Assembly (NCBI GenBank): GCA_902521485.1
Contig: CABYRQ010000001.1
Location: forward strand, 248,001-312,000
DNA from: an uncultured Alphaproteobacteria bacterium
GTDB lineage: Bacteria > Pseudomonadota > Alphaproteobacteria > HIMB59
Length of the DNA stretch: 64,000 bases
Direction of reading: 5' to 3'
Notes under the pieces: generated by a model
What the model saw: only the letters and a program-made list of their open reading frames with translations
The model's database searches: none
What the model was told of the DNA's origin: nothing
Position numbers and translations under genes: made by a program
Shown: in pieces, positions 43,348-52,395 of the stretch
How positions within the stretch are numbered: the stretch's first letter is position 1
Layout: the number at the start of each line of letters is the position of its first letter

Positions 43348-44292
43348 TCGCACACAATTGAAAATAAGTTTTTAAGAGTTAAGACTCTCAATATTGGTGC
43401 AACATTATTTGAAGTTTTTTATAAAAAGAAAAAAATCAATTTAATTCTAAATTTAGGAAATATCTCATCATATAAAAATAATAAAAATTACTTAGGCGCT
43501 ACATGTGGCAGGTATGCAAATAGAATAAAAAAAGCTCAATTCCAGATCAAAGGAGTAAAGTACAAATTAACTAGAAATGAGGGAAAAAATATACTACATG
43601 GTGGTAAAAAAGGGTTTGACTCAAAAATTTGGCAAGTTAAGAGCTTCTCCAAATCTCATATTAGCTATTATTGTATATCACCAGATAAAGATCAGGGTTT
43701 TCCAGGAGAATTATATTCCAGTTGTGATTACTCAATTGCAAATTCGACTCTCAAAATCAATATAAGTGCACAAACATCAAAAACTACTCACGTTAATTTG
43801 GTAAATCACGCCTATTGGAATTTAGATAAAATTAAAAAAGATATTTTTGATCACCACGTCCAAATCAATTCAAATCATTACTTAGAAAATGATAGAGAAA
43901 ATATACCTACTGGTAGGGTAATGAATGTAAAAGGAACACGTTTTGATTTTAAGAAATCAACTAGGATACGCGATAAATTTACTAATAAATTCAAGGGATT
44001 TGATGAAAATTTCATCATAAAAAAAAATTCTAAGTTTGCAGCTAAAATACAATCACCAAAAAGCAATATATCCCTAAAAATTTTTTCAAATCAACCTGGA
44101 GTTCAATTTTATACTGGTCAGCATTTAAAATATTCCAGTAATCGTATTAAAATTAAAAAATATCAAGGTATGTGTTTTGAAACTCAGGGTTTTCCAAACG
44201 CACCCAATAATCGAAAATTTCCTTCAACACAATTAAACCCATCACAAATTTATAAACATCAAATGAAGTTTGAAATTGGAGAAATTAAATAA
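43339..44292 (+). CDS. galM: Aldose 1-epimerase (galactose mutarotase family)
   Basis: Mutarotase of 317 residues. The catalytic His lies in HVNLVNHAYWNLD and the catalytic Glu in MCFETQGFPNAPN. GATCGRYANRI and NEGKNILHGGKKGFD are family signatures. It lies 6 bp after iolJ and ends the inositol operon, where it probably equilibrates an anomer of a cyclic sugar intermediate or of another sugar used by the cell. The 3' end directly abuts the opposing DUF4340 gene with no spacer, so a bidirectional terminator is not visible. Confidence 0.85.
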   Translation: MIKSHTIENKFLRVKTLNIGATLFEVFYKKKKINLILNLGNISSYKNNKNYLGATCGRYANRIKKAQFQIKGVKYKLTRNEGKNILHGGKKGFDSKIWQVKSFSKSHISYYCISPDKDQGFPGELYSSCDYSIANSTLKINISAQTSKTTHVNLVNHAYWNLDKIKKDIFDHHVQINSNHYLENDRENIPTGRVMNVKGTRFDFKKSTRIRDKFTNKFKGFDENFIIKKNSKFAAKIQSPKSNISLKIFSNQPGVQFYTGQHLKYSSNRIKIKKYQGMCFETQGFPNAPNNRKFPSTQLNPSQIYKHQMKFEIGEIK

Positions 44293-45297
44293 TTATTCAG
44301 TTTTTTCTCTTAATTTTATATTCAATGTATCAAAAAATATTTGAGGAACGCTAAAAGCAAAATTATTTAAAAAAGCAACCGAACTAACTTGTATTTGATT
44401 TCCATCTAGCAATGGATCTATAAACTTTGATATTTGAACTTTATCATCGACATAATTCCAATCAAAAGTAGCGTGAACACCTTTACCCTCAATATCGTAA
44501 AGATTTACAAAAATTATAGTTCCATTATTGAGTGTAAACCTAGCTTTTAAATCTGGAGAGTTAGGTAATTCTGTCTTAAGTATAAAGCCATTATGTTGAA
44601 GATCAGTTAATATATTTTGAGCATCAATAATTTTATCATTATCAATTTCATTAAATTGAGAGGTCAAATTTGCGTGTTCTAGCTCTCCTTCTTTGACACT
44701 TAAGTTAATCATATTTTGATTATAAATTTGAATTGATTGAATTTGAGATTTACCAATATTTATTAAATCGGTGGGCACCCAGTAGAAATCAGATACATCG
44801 GCGGTTAAGTTTGTTGAAACCAAATAAGATTGATTAGACTCAGGAGTCTTTATGTAAGATCCTGGGATATTATAATTATAAATTCCAATATCTAGTGAAT
44901 ACAATACTACATCGTCTTCAGATTTTAATATTAATTGCATTTTATTTTCATCGTCTAGACCCAATTTGTATAAAAGATCTTCACGATTAGTTTTAGCATC
45001 TAAAATATTTGCTTCACGAAGTTGAATAAAAAACCTACTTAAAAGCTCAGTATTTGCCGGAAAATTATTTGAGCTTGAAATAAGCCATTGATTATCAATG
45101 ATTTCAATAACAGATTTTCCATTTTGATTAGAAAATTCAATGTATGCTATTTCTGGTAAAACATCATCAAAACTAGGAAATAATACTTCAGATGATGATT
45201 TGTTAGAGATATTTTTGCCATCAAAATACATACCAAGGGCAATAATTAAAAATCCAAAAGATAGTAAAACCAATATTTTTAAATTTTTAATATACAT
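44293..45297 (-). CDS. DUF4340-type membrane-anchored protein of a Gld-like ABC cluster
   Basis: A 334-residue protein with one N-terminal membrane segment (ILVLLSFGFLIIALGMYF) and an external beta-rich domain. The pattern of two repeats, each with a VIEIIDNQWLISS-type strand pair, matches DUF4340. Such genes commonly follow GldA/GldF/GldG-like ABC genes. Its function is not established; the context suggests a role with the ABC complex at the cell envelope. It begins directly after the GldG-like gene, with no spacer, in a four-gene operon. Confidence 0.7.
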   Translation of the reverse strand: MYIKNLKILVLLSFGFLIIALGMYFDGKNISNKSSSEVLFPSFDDVLPEIAYIEFSNQNGKSVIEIIDNQWLISSSNNFPANTELLSRFFIQLREANILDAKTNREDLLYKLGLDDENKMQLILKSEDDVVLYSLDIGIYNYNIPGSYIKTPESNQSYLVSTNLTADVSDFYWVPTDLINIGKSQIQSIQIYNQNMINLSVKEGELEHANLTSQFNEIDNDKIIDAQNILTDLQHNGFILKTELPNSPDLKARFTLNNGTIIFVNLYDIEGKGVHATFDWNYVDDKVQISKFIDPLLDGNQIQVSSVAFLNNFAFSVPQIFFDTLNIKLREKTE

Positions 45298-47133
45298 TTA
45301 TCTGCTTTTTCTTTTTCTGATACCGAGTTGTCTTGGAATAAAAAACATTAGTAGAATTAAAAGAACAGGTATTAAAAAAGTATTTAATATGTTTATTTGA
45401 TTTGCTAATCGATCTATGTCTTTACTTAAATTTCTTCTAACTTCTCTTAGTTGTTTACGAGTATTTTCTACTTGTAATTGAAAATTTGCTAATTCCATTA
45501 ATTGTTTATCAGATAAATTGACACTTTCTACATCTCTACCGCCTGATAAATTTTGAATTTGATTTAATGTATTATCAAGTTGAGCTTGTAATTGCTGTTC
45601 TTGTCCTAGATACATCTGTTCTGCTTCTGCTTGAAGTTTTTGAACTACAACAAACGGTCTAAATGGAGCTTCTTTGTTTCTAAGATCAATAAATTCATCA
45701 TAACCTGTCATTGAGTCAAACACATTTGTAACTAAACTTCCATTATCAGATGTCGCCTCTATTACATTGGTATCTAAAAACTTTTGAATTCTTGCCCAAA
45801 AGGCATTTCTTATAAAATCAGCGTCACTAAAAACTACCACATTTATATTTTTTGAGGATATTTCTAAATGATTATCATTTTTAAATTCAAAATCATTAAA
45901 ATTACTTTTTGCGATACCACTTAATTTTACACCAAAGTCATAGCTAATACCTGTTGGCTGAAAATTATTAATGAGCTTAATTGGATCATGGACCTCTTTC
46001 ATAGGTAGATCCATTGTTACCTCACTGGAGGACATAATAGGAGTGTAAGAAATTTCACTTTCATCATTTAATGGGGAAAGACCACCTGGAGACACAAGTC
46101 TAATTAAAGATAAACCGTCTCCAATTTCTTCAGCTTGATTAATGAACTGTCCTCTGACTTCAGGCCAATTCAATTTCAACATAGTTTGCAAAGATGTATT
46201 TTCAGTTATGTTTTGTTGTGTTTGCAGTCTTGTGGCTTGAGCACCATCTAAAATAACATTGCTATTATAGTTAATATTGAGGGTTTTTAAGACGTTTTCT
46301 AAATTTGATGATTTATTTGAATGGTCATTTTTCTCAAAAAATGGATCAACAAAAATAACTGATTTTCCCCCATTCAAGATAAATTGTTCAACCGCATATT
46401 CAGTTTTGTCACTAATGTCAGAGGGGTGATAAACTATTAATAAATCTATACCTTCAAAACTCTCTACGTCTGTGTCTAAAAACTCAAAATCATAAAAATA
46501 ACTAAGCTCCTCAAGTATCGTATATTCTCCTTGTCCAAGTTGATTATTTGGCATCATTGGTGGTGTAGTGTCCACCCATGATAAAAAACCAATCATTGGT
46601 TTTTTTGATCTATTAAGTTTGTATACAATGTCAGTCAATTGTTTTTCTAATGTGCCAGCTTTTGAGGGATCAAAAAAGGGAACAGTTTCTATGTCATCTG
46701 TTGTATTTGAAGCAATTAATCCAAAATATACTTTGGACCCTTCTTGATCTATAGGAAAACCCTGCACACCATATCTATTTACATAATCTTCATCATCTGA
46801 ATAAGGCTCTGGTTCAATAAAGTTTAATTCAATTTTACCTAAAGCTAGATCTGAATATCTGTTTAATAGACCTTGAACTTGATTAGCGTAATTTTGAATA
46901 ATTGGAATATTTTTAGACAAGTCTCTGCTATATACAAAATTAATTTTTATTGGCTCTTCTATTTCGTCTATAACTCTCTTAGTACCACTTGAAAGAGTAA
47001 AAGTTTTGGTAGAGGTAAAATCAACTCCCAAATTAAAATTGATTTTTTGGATTATAAAATTAAAGGACAAAAATAAAATAACAGTGCTTAGTATAGAAAC
47101 TATAAGATAGTTTTTTTGTAAAAATTTATTCAT
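45298..47133 (-). CDS. GldG-like ABC transporter auxiliary protein
   Basis: A 611-residue membrane protein with an N-terminal membrane helix (near residues 8-28), a large periplasmic GldG/ABC_transp_aux domain (for example MIGFLSWVDTTPPMMP and LLIVYHPSDIS), a coiled-coil rich in Gln/Glu near residues 495-580, and a C-terminal helix (FLIPVLLILLMFFIP). I start it at the ATG at 47131-47133, which overlaps the permease stop by one base (TAATG). A longer reading frame adds 14 residues inside the permease gene. The role is unknown in non-gliding bacteria; it is thought to be an envelope ABC system. Confidence 0.8.
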   Translation of the reverse strand: MNKFLQKNYLIVSILSTVILFLSFNFIIQKINFNLGVDFTSTKTFTLSSGTKRVIDEIEEPIKINFVYSRDLSKNIPIIQNYANQVQGLLNRYSDLALGKIELNFIEPEPYSDDEDYVNRYGVQGFPIDQEGSKVYFGLIASNTTDDIETVPFFDPSKAGTLEKQLTDIVYKLNRSKKPMIGFLSWVDTTPPMMPNNQLGQGEYTILEELSYFYDFEFLDTDVESFEGIDLLIVYHPSDISDKTEYAVEQFILNGGKSVIFVDPFFEKNDHSNKSSNLENVLKTLNINYNSNVILDGAQATRLQTQQNITENTSLQTMLKLNWPEVRGQFINQAEEIGDGLSLIRLVSPGGLSPLNDESEISYTPIMSSSEVTMDLPMKEVHDPIKLINNFQPTGISYDFGVKLSGIAKSNFNDFEFKNDNHLEISSKNINVVVFSDADFIRNAFWARIQKFLDTNVIEATSDNGSLVTNVFDSMTGYDEFIDLRNKEAPFRPFVVVQKLQAEAEQMYLGQEQQLQAQLDNTLNQIQNLSGGRDVESVNLSDKQLMELANFQLQVENTRKQLREVRRNLSKDIDRLANQINILNTFLIPVLLILLMFFIPRQLGIRKRKSR

Positions 47134-47852
47134 TAGTCTCGATTTAAAAATTTTATAATTGTTAAATAATTCCATAGAGCAATAAAGGATAAAAAGAAAA
47201 ACAATCCTTTAATTGAGAAAAAACCTGTTTGGATACTTGAGAAGTGAGTCAAAAAGCTAAAACTAGAAATGAGTTCCACTATTTCAATAGGTAAAATCCC
47301 AGTTATAAAATTAATCATAAGAGGAAACCCACTTATGGTGAAAAGGAATGAGACTAAAATAGATAAAATAAAGGCAATTATTTGATTGTTAGTTAACGAA
47401 GAAAAGAAAATTCCAAGAGAGACATAAGCACCTGCCATGATAATAACCCCAAGATATTGGCCAATAATTACAAGGTTATCAGGGTTTCCAAGATAATTTA
47501 CTGTTATCCAAATAGGAAAGGTCAAAACAACAGAGAATACAACAAAAGCCCAAGTTGCAAAAAATTTACTCAACACTATCTTCCACAAAGGAATTGGCAA
47601 AGTCATTAATAATTCAATAGTACCGAGTCTTTTTTCCTCGGACCAACTCTTCATAGTAACTGCAGAGACAAAGAAAATAAAAACCCATGGAATAAAACTA
47701 AAAAAAACCGTTAAGTCTGCAACTCCTGAGGAGAAAAATGAGCCAAAATAAAATGTTAAGGACATAGAGGTCAAAATAAATATTGCAGTAAAAATATAGG
47801 CGACAGGAGTAATAAAATATAATTTAAGTTCTCTTTTAATTAATGCCAACAT
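47133..47852 (-). CDS. ABC-2-type permease, GldF-like
   Basis: A 239-residue membrane protein with about six membrane helices. The start MLALIKRELKLYFITPVAYI and the conserved WSEEKRLGTIELLMTLPIPL loop are typical of ABC-2/GldF permeases. It overlaps the ATPase by one base and the GldG-like gene by one base. With these it forms an ABC complex that exports or moves something at the envelope. The substrate is unknown. Confidence 0.82.
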   Translation of the reverse strand: MLALIKRELKLYFITPVAYIFTAIFILTSMSLTFYFGSFFSSGVADLTVFFSFIPWVFIFFVSAVTMKSWSEEKRLGTIELLMTLPIPLWKIVLSKFFATWAFVVFSVVLTFPIWITVNYLGNPDNLVIIGQYLGVIIMAGAYVSLGIFFSSLTNNQIIAFILSILVSFLFTISGFPLMINFITGILPIEIVELISSFSFLTHFSSIQTGFFSIKGLFFFLSFIALWNYLTIIKFLNRD

Positions 47853-48553
47853 TAGCTTACTAACTTTCTAAATTTTTCATCTAAGGATTTACCAATTTTT
47901 TTCTTAAGCTGTGATGGAGTTCCCTCAAAGACTTTTTGTCCATCATTAATAATAAGACACTTATTGCAAACCTCAGGAACTTCATCAAGAATATGTGTAG
48001 AAATTATAATTGCTTTTGTTTTAGATAATTTTTTTATTAATTTTCTTACTTCAAACTTTTGAAGGGGATCTAATCCATCAGTTGGCTCATCTAAGATCAG
48101 TAATTTGGGATTATGAATAAGAGCCTGTGCTATTCCAACACGTCTTTTAAAACCTTTTGATAAAGTTTCAATAGGAACATCTTTTACTTCATCTAATTGC
48201 AGATCATTAATTACTTTTTTTATTGCTGCTTTTGAGTTTTTTATATTTCTTACCTGGCAAACGTAGTCTAGGTAAAGATATGGTGAAAAGTCCAAATAAA
48301 GTGGAACACCTTCAGGTAAGTAGCCAATCATTGACTTTGTGTAAATGGGATCTATTTCAATGTCCTTATTGTTTATGATAACGTTTCCACTGTCAGATTT
48401 AAGATAACCTGTTATTACCCTCATGGAAGTTGTTTTGCCAGCACCATTAGGTCCAAGGAACCCCATCACATCACCAACTTTGACCTCAAAAGAGAGTTTA
48501 TTAATGGCAGTAAAATCGCCAAAATTTTTAGAAATATCTATTACACTTAACAT
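47852..48553 (-). CDS. ABC transporter ATP-binding protein, GldA-like
   Basis: ATPase of 233 residues with Walker A GPNGAGKTT, signature LSKGFKRRVGIAQAL, Walker B LLILDEPTDGLD and switch His in IISTHIL. It is the first gene of the ATPase-permease-GldG-DUF4340 unit. The ABC-2 type architecture suggests an exporter-like function, different from the sugar importers in the rest of the window. A TAATAT box lies about 6 nt before the ATG, a weaker case of the leaderless pattern seen elsewhere. Confidence 0.85.
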   Translation of the reverse strand: MLSVIDISKNFGDFTAINKLSFEVKVGDVMGFLGPNGAGKTTSMRVITGYLKSDSGNVIINNKDIEIDPIYTKSMIGYLPEGVPLYLDFSPYLYLDYVCQVRNIKNSKAAIKKVINDLQLDEVKDVPIETLSKGFKRRVGIAQALIHNPKLLILDEPTDGLDPLQKFEVRKLIKKLSKTKAIIISTHILDEVPEVCNKCLIINDGQKVFEGTPSQLKKKIGKSLDEKFRKLVS

Positions 48554-48627
48554 TTTTTCATATTATTTAGTTTAAAATCTCAATAATTCAAGATGATAAA
48601 TTTACCATCTCTTATCAGATGAAGTTT

Positions 48628-49791
48628 TTACCATGCAGACCTATAAATATCAAAAGCATCTTTTTCAGATATTTCTCTTGGGTTATTGATTAGTAATCGG
48701 GTTTGTTTCATAGCATCTCTAGCCATTGTTTCGCATGCAGTTTCAGGGATGTCGAGATCTCTTAATCTTTGTTCTAAACCTAATTCACTTGATAGATCTG
48801 ACAACTTTTCAATGAATTTTGAAGAAATATCTTGAGTACTGGTGCTTGTATCAATATCTGGAAAAACAATTGGGGCTATTTCACTGTACAGTTTTGATGC
48901 ATTTTGATCAGATATATTAAATCTTAACACATATGGCAGGACAAGTGCGTTGGAAAGACCGTGAGGAACATGATAAGTGCCTCCAATCGGATATGCTAAA
49001 GCATGAACGCCAGCAACTGGAGAGTTTCCAAAGGAGACACCTGCTAACATAGAGCCAACAAGCATATTTGATCTTGCTTCAATATCCTTTCCGTTAATGA
49101 CAGCTTGTCTTATAGAACTACCTAAAAGCTTCAATGCTTCCTTTGCAAGTGTTTGGGAGATCAAATTATTGTTCACACTTTTTGAAGCATAAGACTCTAT
49201 CGCATGGACCATTGCATCAATACCGGTAGCAGCAGTAATGTGAGGGGGAAGACCGAGTGTTAATGATGGATCAAGAATTGCAAGGTCTGGAAGTATAATA
49301 GGAGAGGAAACTCCTTTTTTTTCTAAATCTTCTTGTGTGATAATAGAAATCGGAGTTACTTCAGAACCAGTACCAGAAGTTGTTGGGTAAAGTGCAAGAG
49401 GGAGCCTAGGCCCTTTAGCATTAGCCACTCCCCAAGCTTCATGAATATTTTCTTTTGAGCCAATCAAAAGTGCAGTTAATTTCGATACGTCCATTGATGA
49501 TCCACCACCAAATCCAATTACACCTGTTGCATCAAAATCTCTTCCTTGTTGTACACAACTCATAAGTGTTTTTATAGATGGGTCAGCTTCAACATTATCA
49601 AAAATTAAAATTTCAGAGTATTTTTGAAGCTCAGTAATTGTTTTTTCGTGTAACCCAATTTTTACTAAACCCGGATCAGTTACAAATAGTATTTTGTTAC
49701 CAAGTTTTTTAGAAACTTCCTCTGCTGTGCCTACTGAATAGTCACTTCCAAATCTTATTCCAGGAGTAGTGTTGAATTGAAACGCTTTCAC
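48628..49791 (-). CDS. Iron-containing alcohol dehydrogenase family protein
   Basis: Fe-ADH-type oxidoreductase of 387 residues. NAD-binding is seen in VIGFGGGSSMDVSK and TTSGTGSEVTP. Metal ligands are Asp and His in GIDAMVHAIESY and the two His of HALAYPIGGTYHVPHGLSN. It reduces aldehydes or oxidises alcohols; maleylacetate reductase is the other branch. The start is GTG, with TATATT exactly 6 nt upstream, so the mRNA is probably leaderless. It is monocistronic and divergent from an orphan ParA gene. Confidence 0.82.
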   Translation of the reverse strand: MKAFQFNTTPGIRFGSDYSVGTAEEVSKKLGNKILFVTDPGLVKIGLHEKTITELQKYSEILIFDNVEADPSIKTLMSCVQQGRDFDATGVIGFGGGSSMDVSKLTALLIGSKENIHEAWGVANAKGPRLPLALYPTTSGTGSEVTPISIITQEDLEKKGVSSPIILPDLAILDPSLTLGLPPHITAATGIDAMVHAIESYASKSVNNNLISQTLAKEALKLLGSSIRQAVINGKDIEARSNMLVGSMLAGVSFGNSPVAGVHALAYPIGGTYHVPHGLSNALVLPYVLRFNISDQNASKLYSEIAPIVFPDIDTSTSTQDISSKFIEKLSDLSSELGLEQRLRDLDIPETACETMARDAMKQTRLLINNPREISEKDAFDIYRSAW

Positions 49792-49797
49792 GATAGC

Positions 49798-49803
49798 AAT
49801 ATA
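49798..49803 (-). promoter_or_regulatory. -10 box of a leaderless promoter for the Fe-ADH gene
   Basis: TATATT on the minus strand, then six bases (GCTATC), then the GTG start at 49791. Confidence 0.5.
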
Positions 49804-49908
49804 GATGATATGAGGTTTATTTCCTATATAATTTTACCAAACCTATTCTAAGCACCTATCAACCCACAACTTTTTTTTAATAAGGCTTTCTTAAGAGTTT
49901 TTTATTTT

Positions 49909-49914
49909 TATACT
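49909..49914 (+). promoter_or_regulatory. -10 box of a leaderless promoter for the ParA-like gene
   Basis: TATACT, then six bases (TAAATT), then the GTG start at 49921. The rest of the 129-bp gap shows no other clear signal. Confidence 0.5.
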
Positions 49915-49920
49915 TAAATT

Positions 49921-50559
49921 GTGTCTAAGGTTATTACTATCGCTCAACAAAAAGGAGGCTCTGGAAAAACCACTATAGCTGCAAATTTAGCTGCTGTTTA
50001 TTCTTTAAAAAATAATTTATCCACGACATTACTCGACACAGACCCTCAAGGCAGTTTAGGTAAGTGGTTTCTTACCAGAAATGAAAAACTTAAAAATAAA
50101 AATATGATTCAGTTTAAAACAGCAAGCCTCTGGGGCGCACAGTATGAGGCTAAAACGCTTAAAGAAAAATCTGATTTAGTAATAATTGATACTCCTCCCA
50201 AAATTGACGCTGATGGAAGACCAGCAATTGAAATAGCTGACCTTGTCATTATACCGATATCTCCCTCTCAAGTGGATTTTTGGGCCACGGAGTCCATAAT
50301 TGAATTAGCGAAAAGAGAAAAAAGAGAGATATTAATACTCATTAATAGAGCAAATGCAAAATCTAAACTTATTCAAGAAGCACATAAATTTGTTAATAAA
50401 ATGAATGTTAAAAAAGCAAAGACGATTTTGGGTAATAGACAAATATTTGTATCAACTATGGGATTAGGGTTAACAGTAGTAGAAAAACAAAGAACTGGAA
50501 AAGGGTGTTTAGAAATGTTGGCTCTAGCAAAAGAGATACAGTCATTCTTGAAATTTTAA
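49921..50559 (+). CDS. ParA/MinD-like ATPase, orphan
   Basis: P-loop ATPase of 212 residues, short like orphan ParA proteins. The deviant Walker A motif QQKGGSGKTT, the LLDTDPQGSLGKW strand and the LVIIDTPPKID Walker B strand are clear. No ParB gene lies nearby, so it is not an obvious chromosome-partition pair. Orphan ParAs position other cargos such as chemosensory clusters or carboxysomes. The next gene encodes a small hypothetical protein only 15 bp downstream and could be its partner. The start is GTG with a -10 box 6 nt upstream. Confidence 0.8.
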   Translation: MSKVITIAQQKGGSGKTTIAANLAAVYSLKNNLSTTLLDTDPQGSLGKWFLTRNEKLKNKNMIQFKTASLWGAQYEAKTLKEKSDLVIIDTPPKIDADGRPAIEIADLVIIPISPSQVDFWATESIIELAKREKREILILINRANAKSKLIQEAHKFVNKMNVKKAKTILGNRQIFVSTMGLGLTVVEKQRTGKGCLEMLALAKEIQSFLKF

Positions 50560-50574
50560 ATTTTAATAAATTAT

Positions 50575-51024
50575 ATGAATGAAGAAATAGATAATGAACA
50601 ACTCCATGACATATGCTCAAGATTATTGAAAGGTTTTATTAATTGGATTGAAATAAATGATAATAAAGAAAAAGCATCAATTCTCGATAATGCATTCCAA
50701 TTTAAAACATCTATCCTAGAACAAGATAAATCAACACTTCAAAAAAAATACTTTATATCACCACAGAATTTATCAAAAAAAGAAGCTGATGTTCTCTTAC
50801 TACAGTGGAAAGATACTTTTTCCACATTAGTTAATTCAAATGTCGATAGACTATCAAAGGACTCTTTTAAGATATGGTTTTTAAGCTTAGCATCATATTC
50901 GATCCCAGAATTAGAAAAGGATGCAAACGAACTATGGTCAAAACTTTTAGAGGGTGTTGAATATTGTCATAAATTTTCTATCAAAGATGTTCCATATCCG
51001 CTCAACACTATTTCAAAGAACTAA
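50575..51024 (+). CDS. Hypothetical protein, possible ParA partner
   Basis: I do not recognise this 149-residue protein. It is acidic to neutral, predicted all-helical, with no signal peptide or membrane segment, and has a Trp-containing middle (ADVLLLQWKDTFSTLVN). It lies 15 bp after the orphan ParA gene and 4 bp before the next start, so it is probably co-transcribed with both. Codon use is normal for the window. Confidence 0.6.
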   Translation: MNEEIDNEQLHDICSRLLKGFINWIEINDNKEKASILDNAFQFKTSILEQDKSTLQKKYFISPQNLSKKEADVLLLQWKDTFSTLVNSNVDRLSKDSFKIWFLSLASYSIPELEKDANELWSKLLEGVEYCHKFSIKDVPYPLNTISKN

Positions 51025-51028
51025 ATCA

Positions 51029-51631
51029 ATGTTAAAATTCCTTATGTTTAAGACATTATTCACGGTAAGCATGTTTTTTTGTTTGAATGCACAATCAATT
51101 GAGCTTTTTGGTTATAAATTGTACGAGGACATTCTTAGGTATGAAAATGATGGAAGAATAAAATTAAAGAAAGGTAATATTGAGAGCATTTCTATTAAAG
51201 AGGACAACGTACTAATAGCAAACAAATATCTTACTGAATACACATTAAAATCAACAAAAACAGGAAATATTTATGAAATTCATGGCTCAAATAACCAATT
51301 ACAACTCAGTCCTGTTGAGTGCCTTGACATTCAAGATAGCTTTATTAATTCATTTCAAAAGAAAAACACTGAGTTATTTCAAACTGAAGTTAAACAATTT
51401 CCAAATAAACTTAAAAGTAAAACAACCTGGGAAATTTATCTTAGCAATAAATCTAATAGTAGTGAGTTAATTTTCTCAGTTACTTGTGATTATAGCTTTA
51501 ATAATAGGAGAATGGATATAATTTTAACTGATAGTGCTTATTTGAGTAATGAAAATTCGAACTATGAAAATTTACTTGATGAAAATAAAGAAAATATTTC
51601 AAAAGAAGAAATTGATACTAGTGGAATTTAG
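51029..51631 (+). CDS. Hypothetical exported protein
   Basis: I do not recognise the family. From the ATG at 51029 (200 residues) the protein starts with a signal-peptide-like stretch (MLKFLMFKTLFTVSMFFCL, cleavage probably after NAQS) followed by IELFGYKLYEDILRYEND, a mixed strand/helix domain with two Cys (VECLD, VTCDY). The longer frame from 50954 would overlap the previous gene and bury the signal, so I prefer 51029. It overlaps the opposing 75-residue gene at the 3' ends by 14 bases. Confidence 0.6.
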   Translation: MLKFLMFKTLFTVSMFFCLNAQSIELFGYKLYEDILRYENDGRIKLKKGNIESISIKEDNVLIANKYLTEYTLKSTKTGNIYEIHGSNNQLQLSPVECLDIQDSFINSFQKKNTELFQTEVKQFPNKLKSKTTWEIYLSNKSNSSELIFSVTCDYSFNNRRMDIILTDSAYLSNENSNYENLLDENKENISKEEIDTSGI

Positions 51632-51845
51632 TAACTAGAGATAACATATTAATAATTATATAAGACTTTATTTCTGATTTCAGCTGATCATAAGTTTCAG
51701 GTAATTTATCACTAAGCTGGAAAGCAAAGTCTATAATTTCATAAGCTTCATCTTTCGTCAAATAAATCTCATTACATAAGTCATGGGCAAGTTTTTCTCT
51801 TATTAATATTAAAGAAGCTATTGATCTCTTTTGTTTTTTTTTCAA
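51618..51845 (-). CDS. Small hypothetical protein
   Basis: A 75-residue protein I do not recognise. It has a basic N-terminus (MKKKQKRSIASLILIREKLA) and is predicted helical (YLTKDEAYEIIDFAFQLSD). It starts one base after the stop of the secreted protein gene upstream on the same strand, which supports it being real and co-expressed. Its 3' end overlaps the convergent gene at 51029-51631. Being short and uncharacterised, it could still be spurious. Confidence 0.45.
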   Translation of the reverse strand: MKKKQKRSIASLILIREKLAHDLCNEIYLTKDEAYEIIDFAFQLSDKLPETYDQLKSEIKSYIIINMLSLVTKFH

Positions 51846-51846
51846 A

Positions 51847-52395
51847 CTATTTTTTTGTTGGTTTCTTAAGTTTCATTCCGGTTCCTCCAAGTTGCATGCC
51901 ACCAGAACCTTTACACAAACTTTTCTTTTCTTTGTCACACTTTTCTATCTTTTTCTCTTTTTTTTCTTCTTTTTTGACAACCTCTTTTTCTTCTTTCTTT
52001 TCTTCTGATTTTACTTCTTGATTTACAATTTTTGTATCTGAGGAAGGCTCAACATTTTGAACTGTGTTGACAGATCCAACCTGAATATTGGAGAGCATTT
52101 CTAATATTTGATCTTGTTTTGATAGTTTATCTTTCTGTTTTGCCTTCCAAGATTTTGGAAGTTTTAAATCGATACAACTCTCAGAACCGCAAAAAAGAAC
52201 ATCCCCAGTTTCATTATCAAATAAAAAACCACCGCAATTTTCAACACCTTTTTGAGTACAATTTGGGATGTGCATCTCATACTCTGCATTTAAATTCAGC
52301 GATAATAATGGCAAACTTAAAAGAATTACAAAAATATATCTCATCAACTTATAATGTATCATTTGTAGAAAAAATTTTCTAAATCTTTTATTCAT
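51847..52395 (-). CDS. Hypothetical exported protein with Lys/Glu-rich region and Cys pairs
   Basis: A 182-residue protein with an N-terminal hydrophobic stretch (residues about 18-37, YIFVILLSLPLLSLNLNAEY) that looks like a signal peptide with a long basic lead. The mature N-terminal part has Cys residues in PNCTQ, ENCGG, LFCGSESCID. A Lys/Glu-rich coiled region (about 128-155) follows, then CDKEKKSLCKGSGG and a Gly/Lys-rich tail. GGAGAGAG before the ATG at 52395 supports this start, which overlaps the GST gene by 8 bases. I do not know the family. Confidence 0.55.
   Translation of the reverse strand: MNKRFRKFFLQMIHYKLMRYIFVILLSLPLLSLNLNAEYEMHIPNCTQKGVENCGGFLFDNETGDVLFCGSESCIDLKLPKSWKAKQKDKLSKQDQILEMLSNIQVGSVNTVQNVEPSSDTKIVNQEVKSEEKKEEKEVVKKEEKKEKKIEKCDKEKKSLCKGSGGMQLGGTGMKLKKPTKK

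Noticed and set aside
47134-47175. Longer N-terminus of the GldG-like protein (14 extra residues)
   Set aside because: It would overlap the permease gene by 43 bases, whereas the internal ATG gives the one-base TAATG overlap seen throughout this window and a typical basic start before the membrane helix.
51947-52020. Lys/Glu codon run as a DNA repeat or low-complexity repeat element
   Set aside because: It is simply the coding sequence of the Lys/Glu-rich stretch of the exported protein; there are no exact repeat units or flanking duplications.
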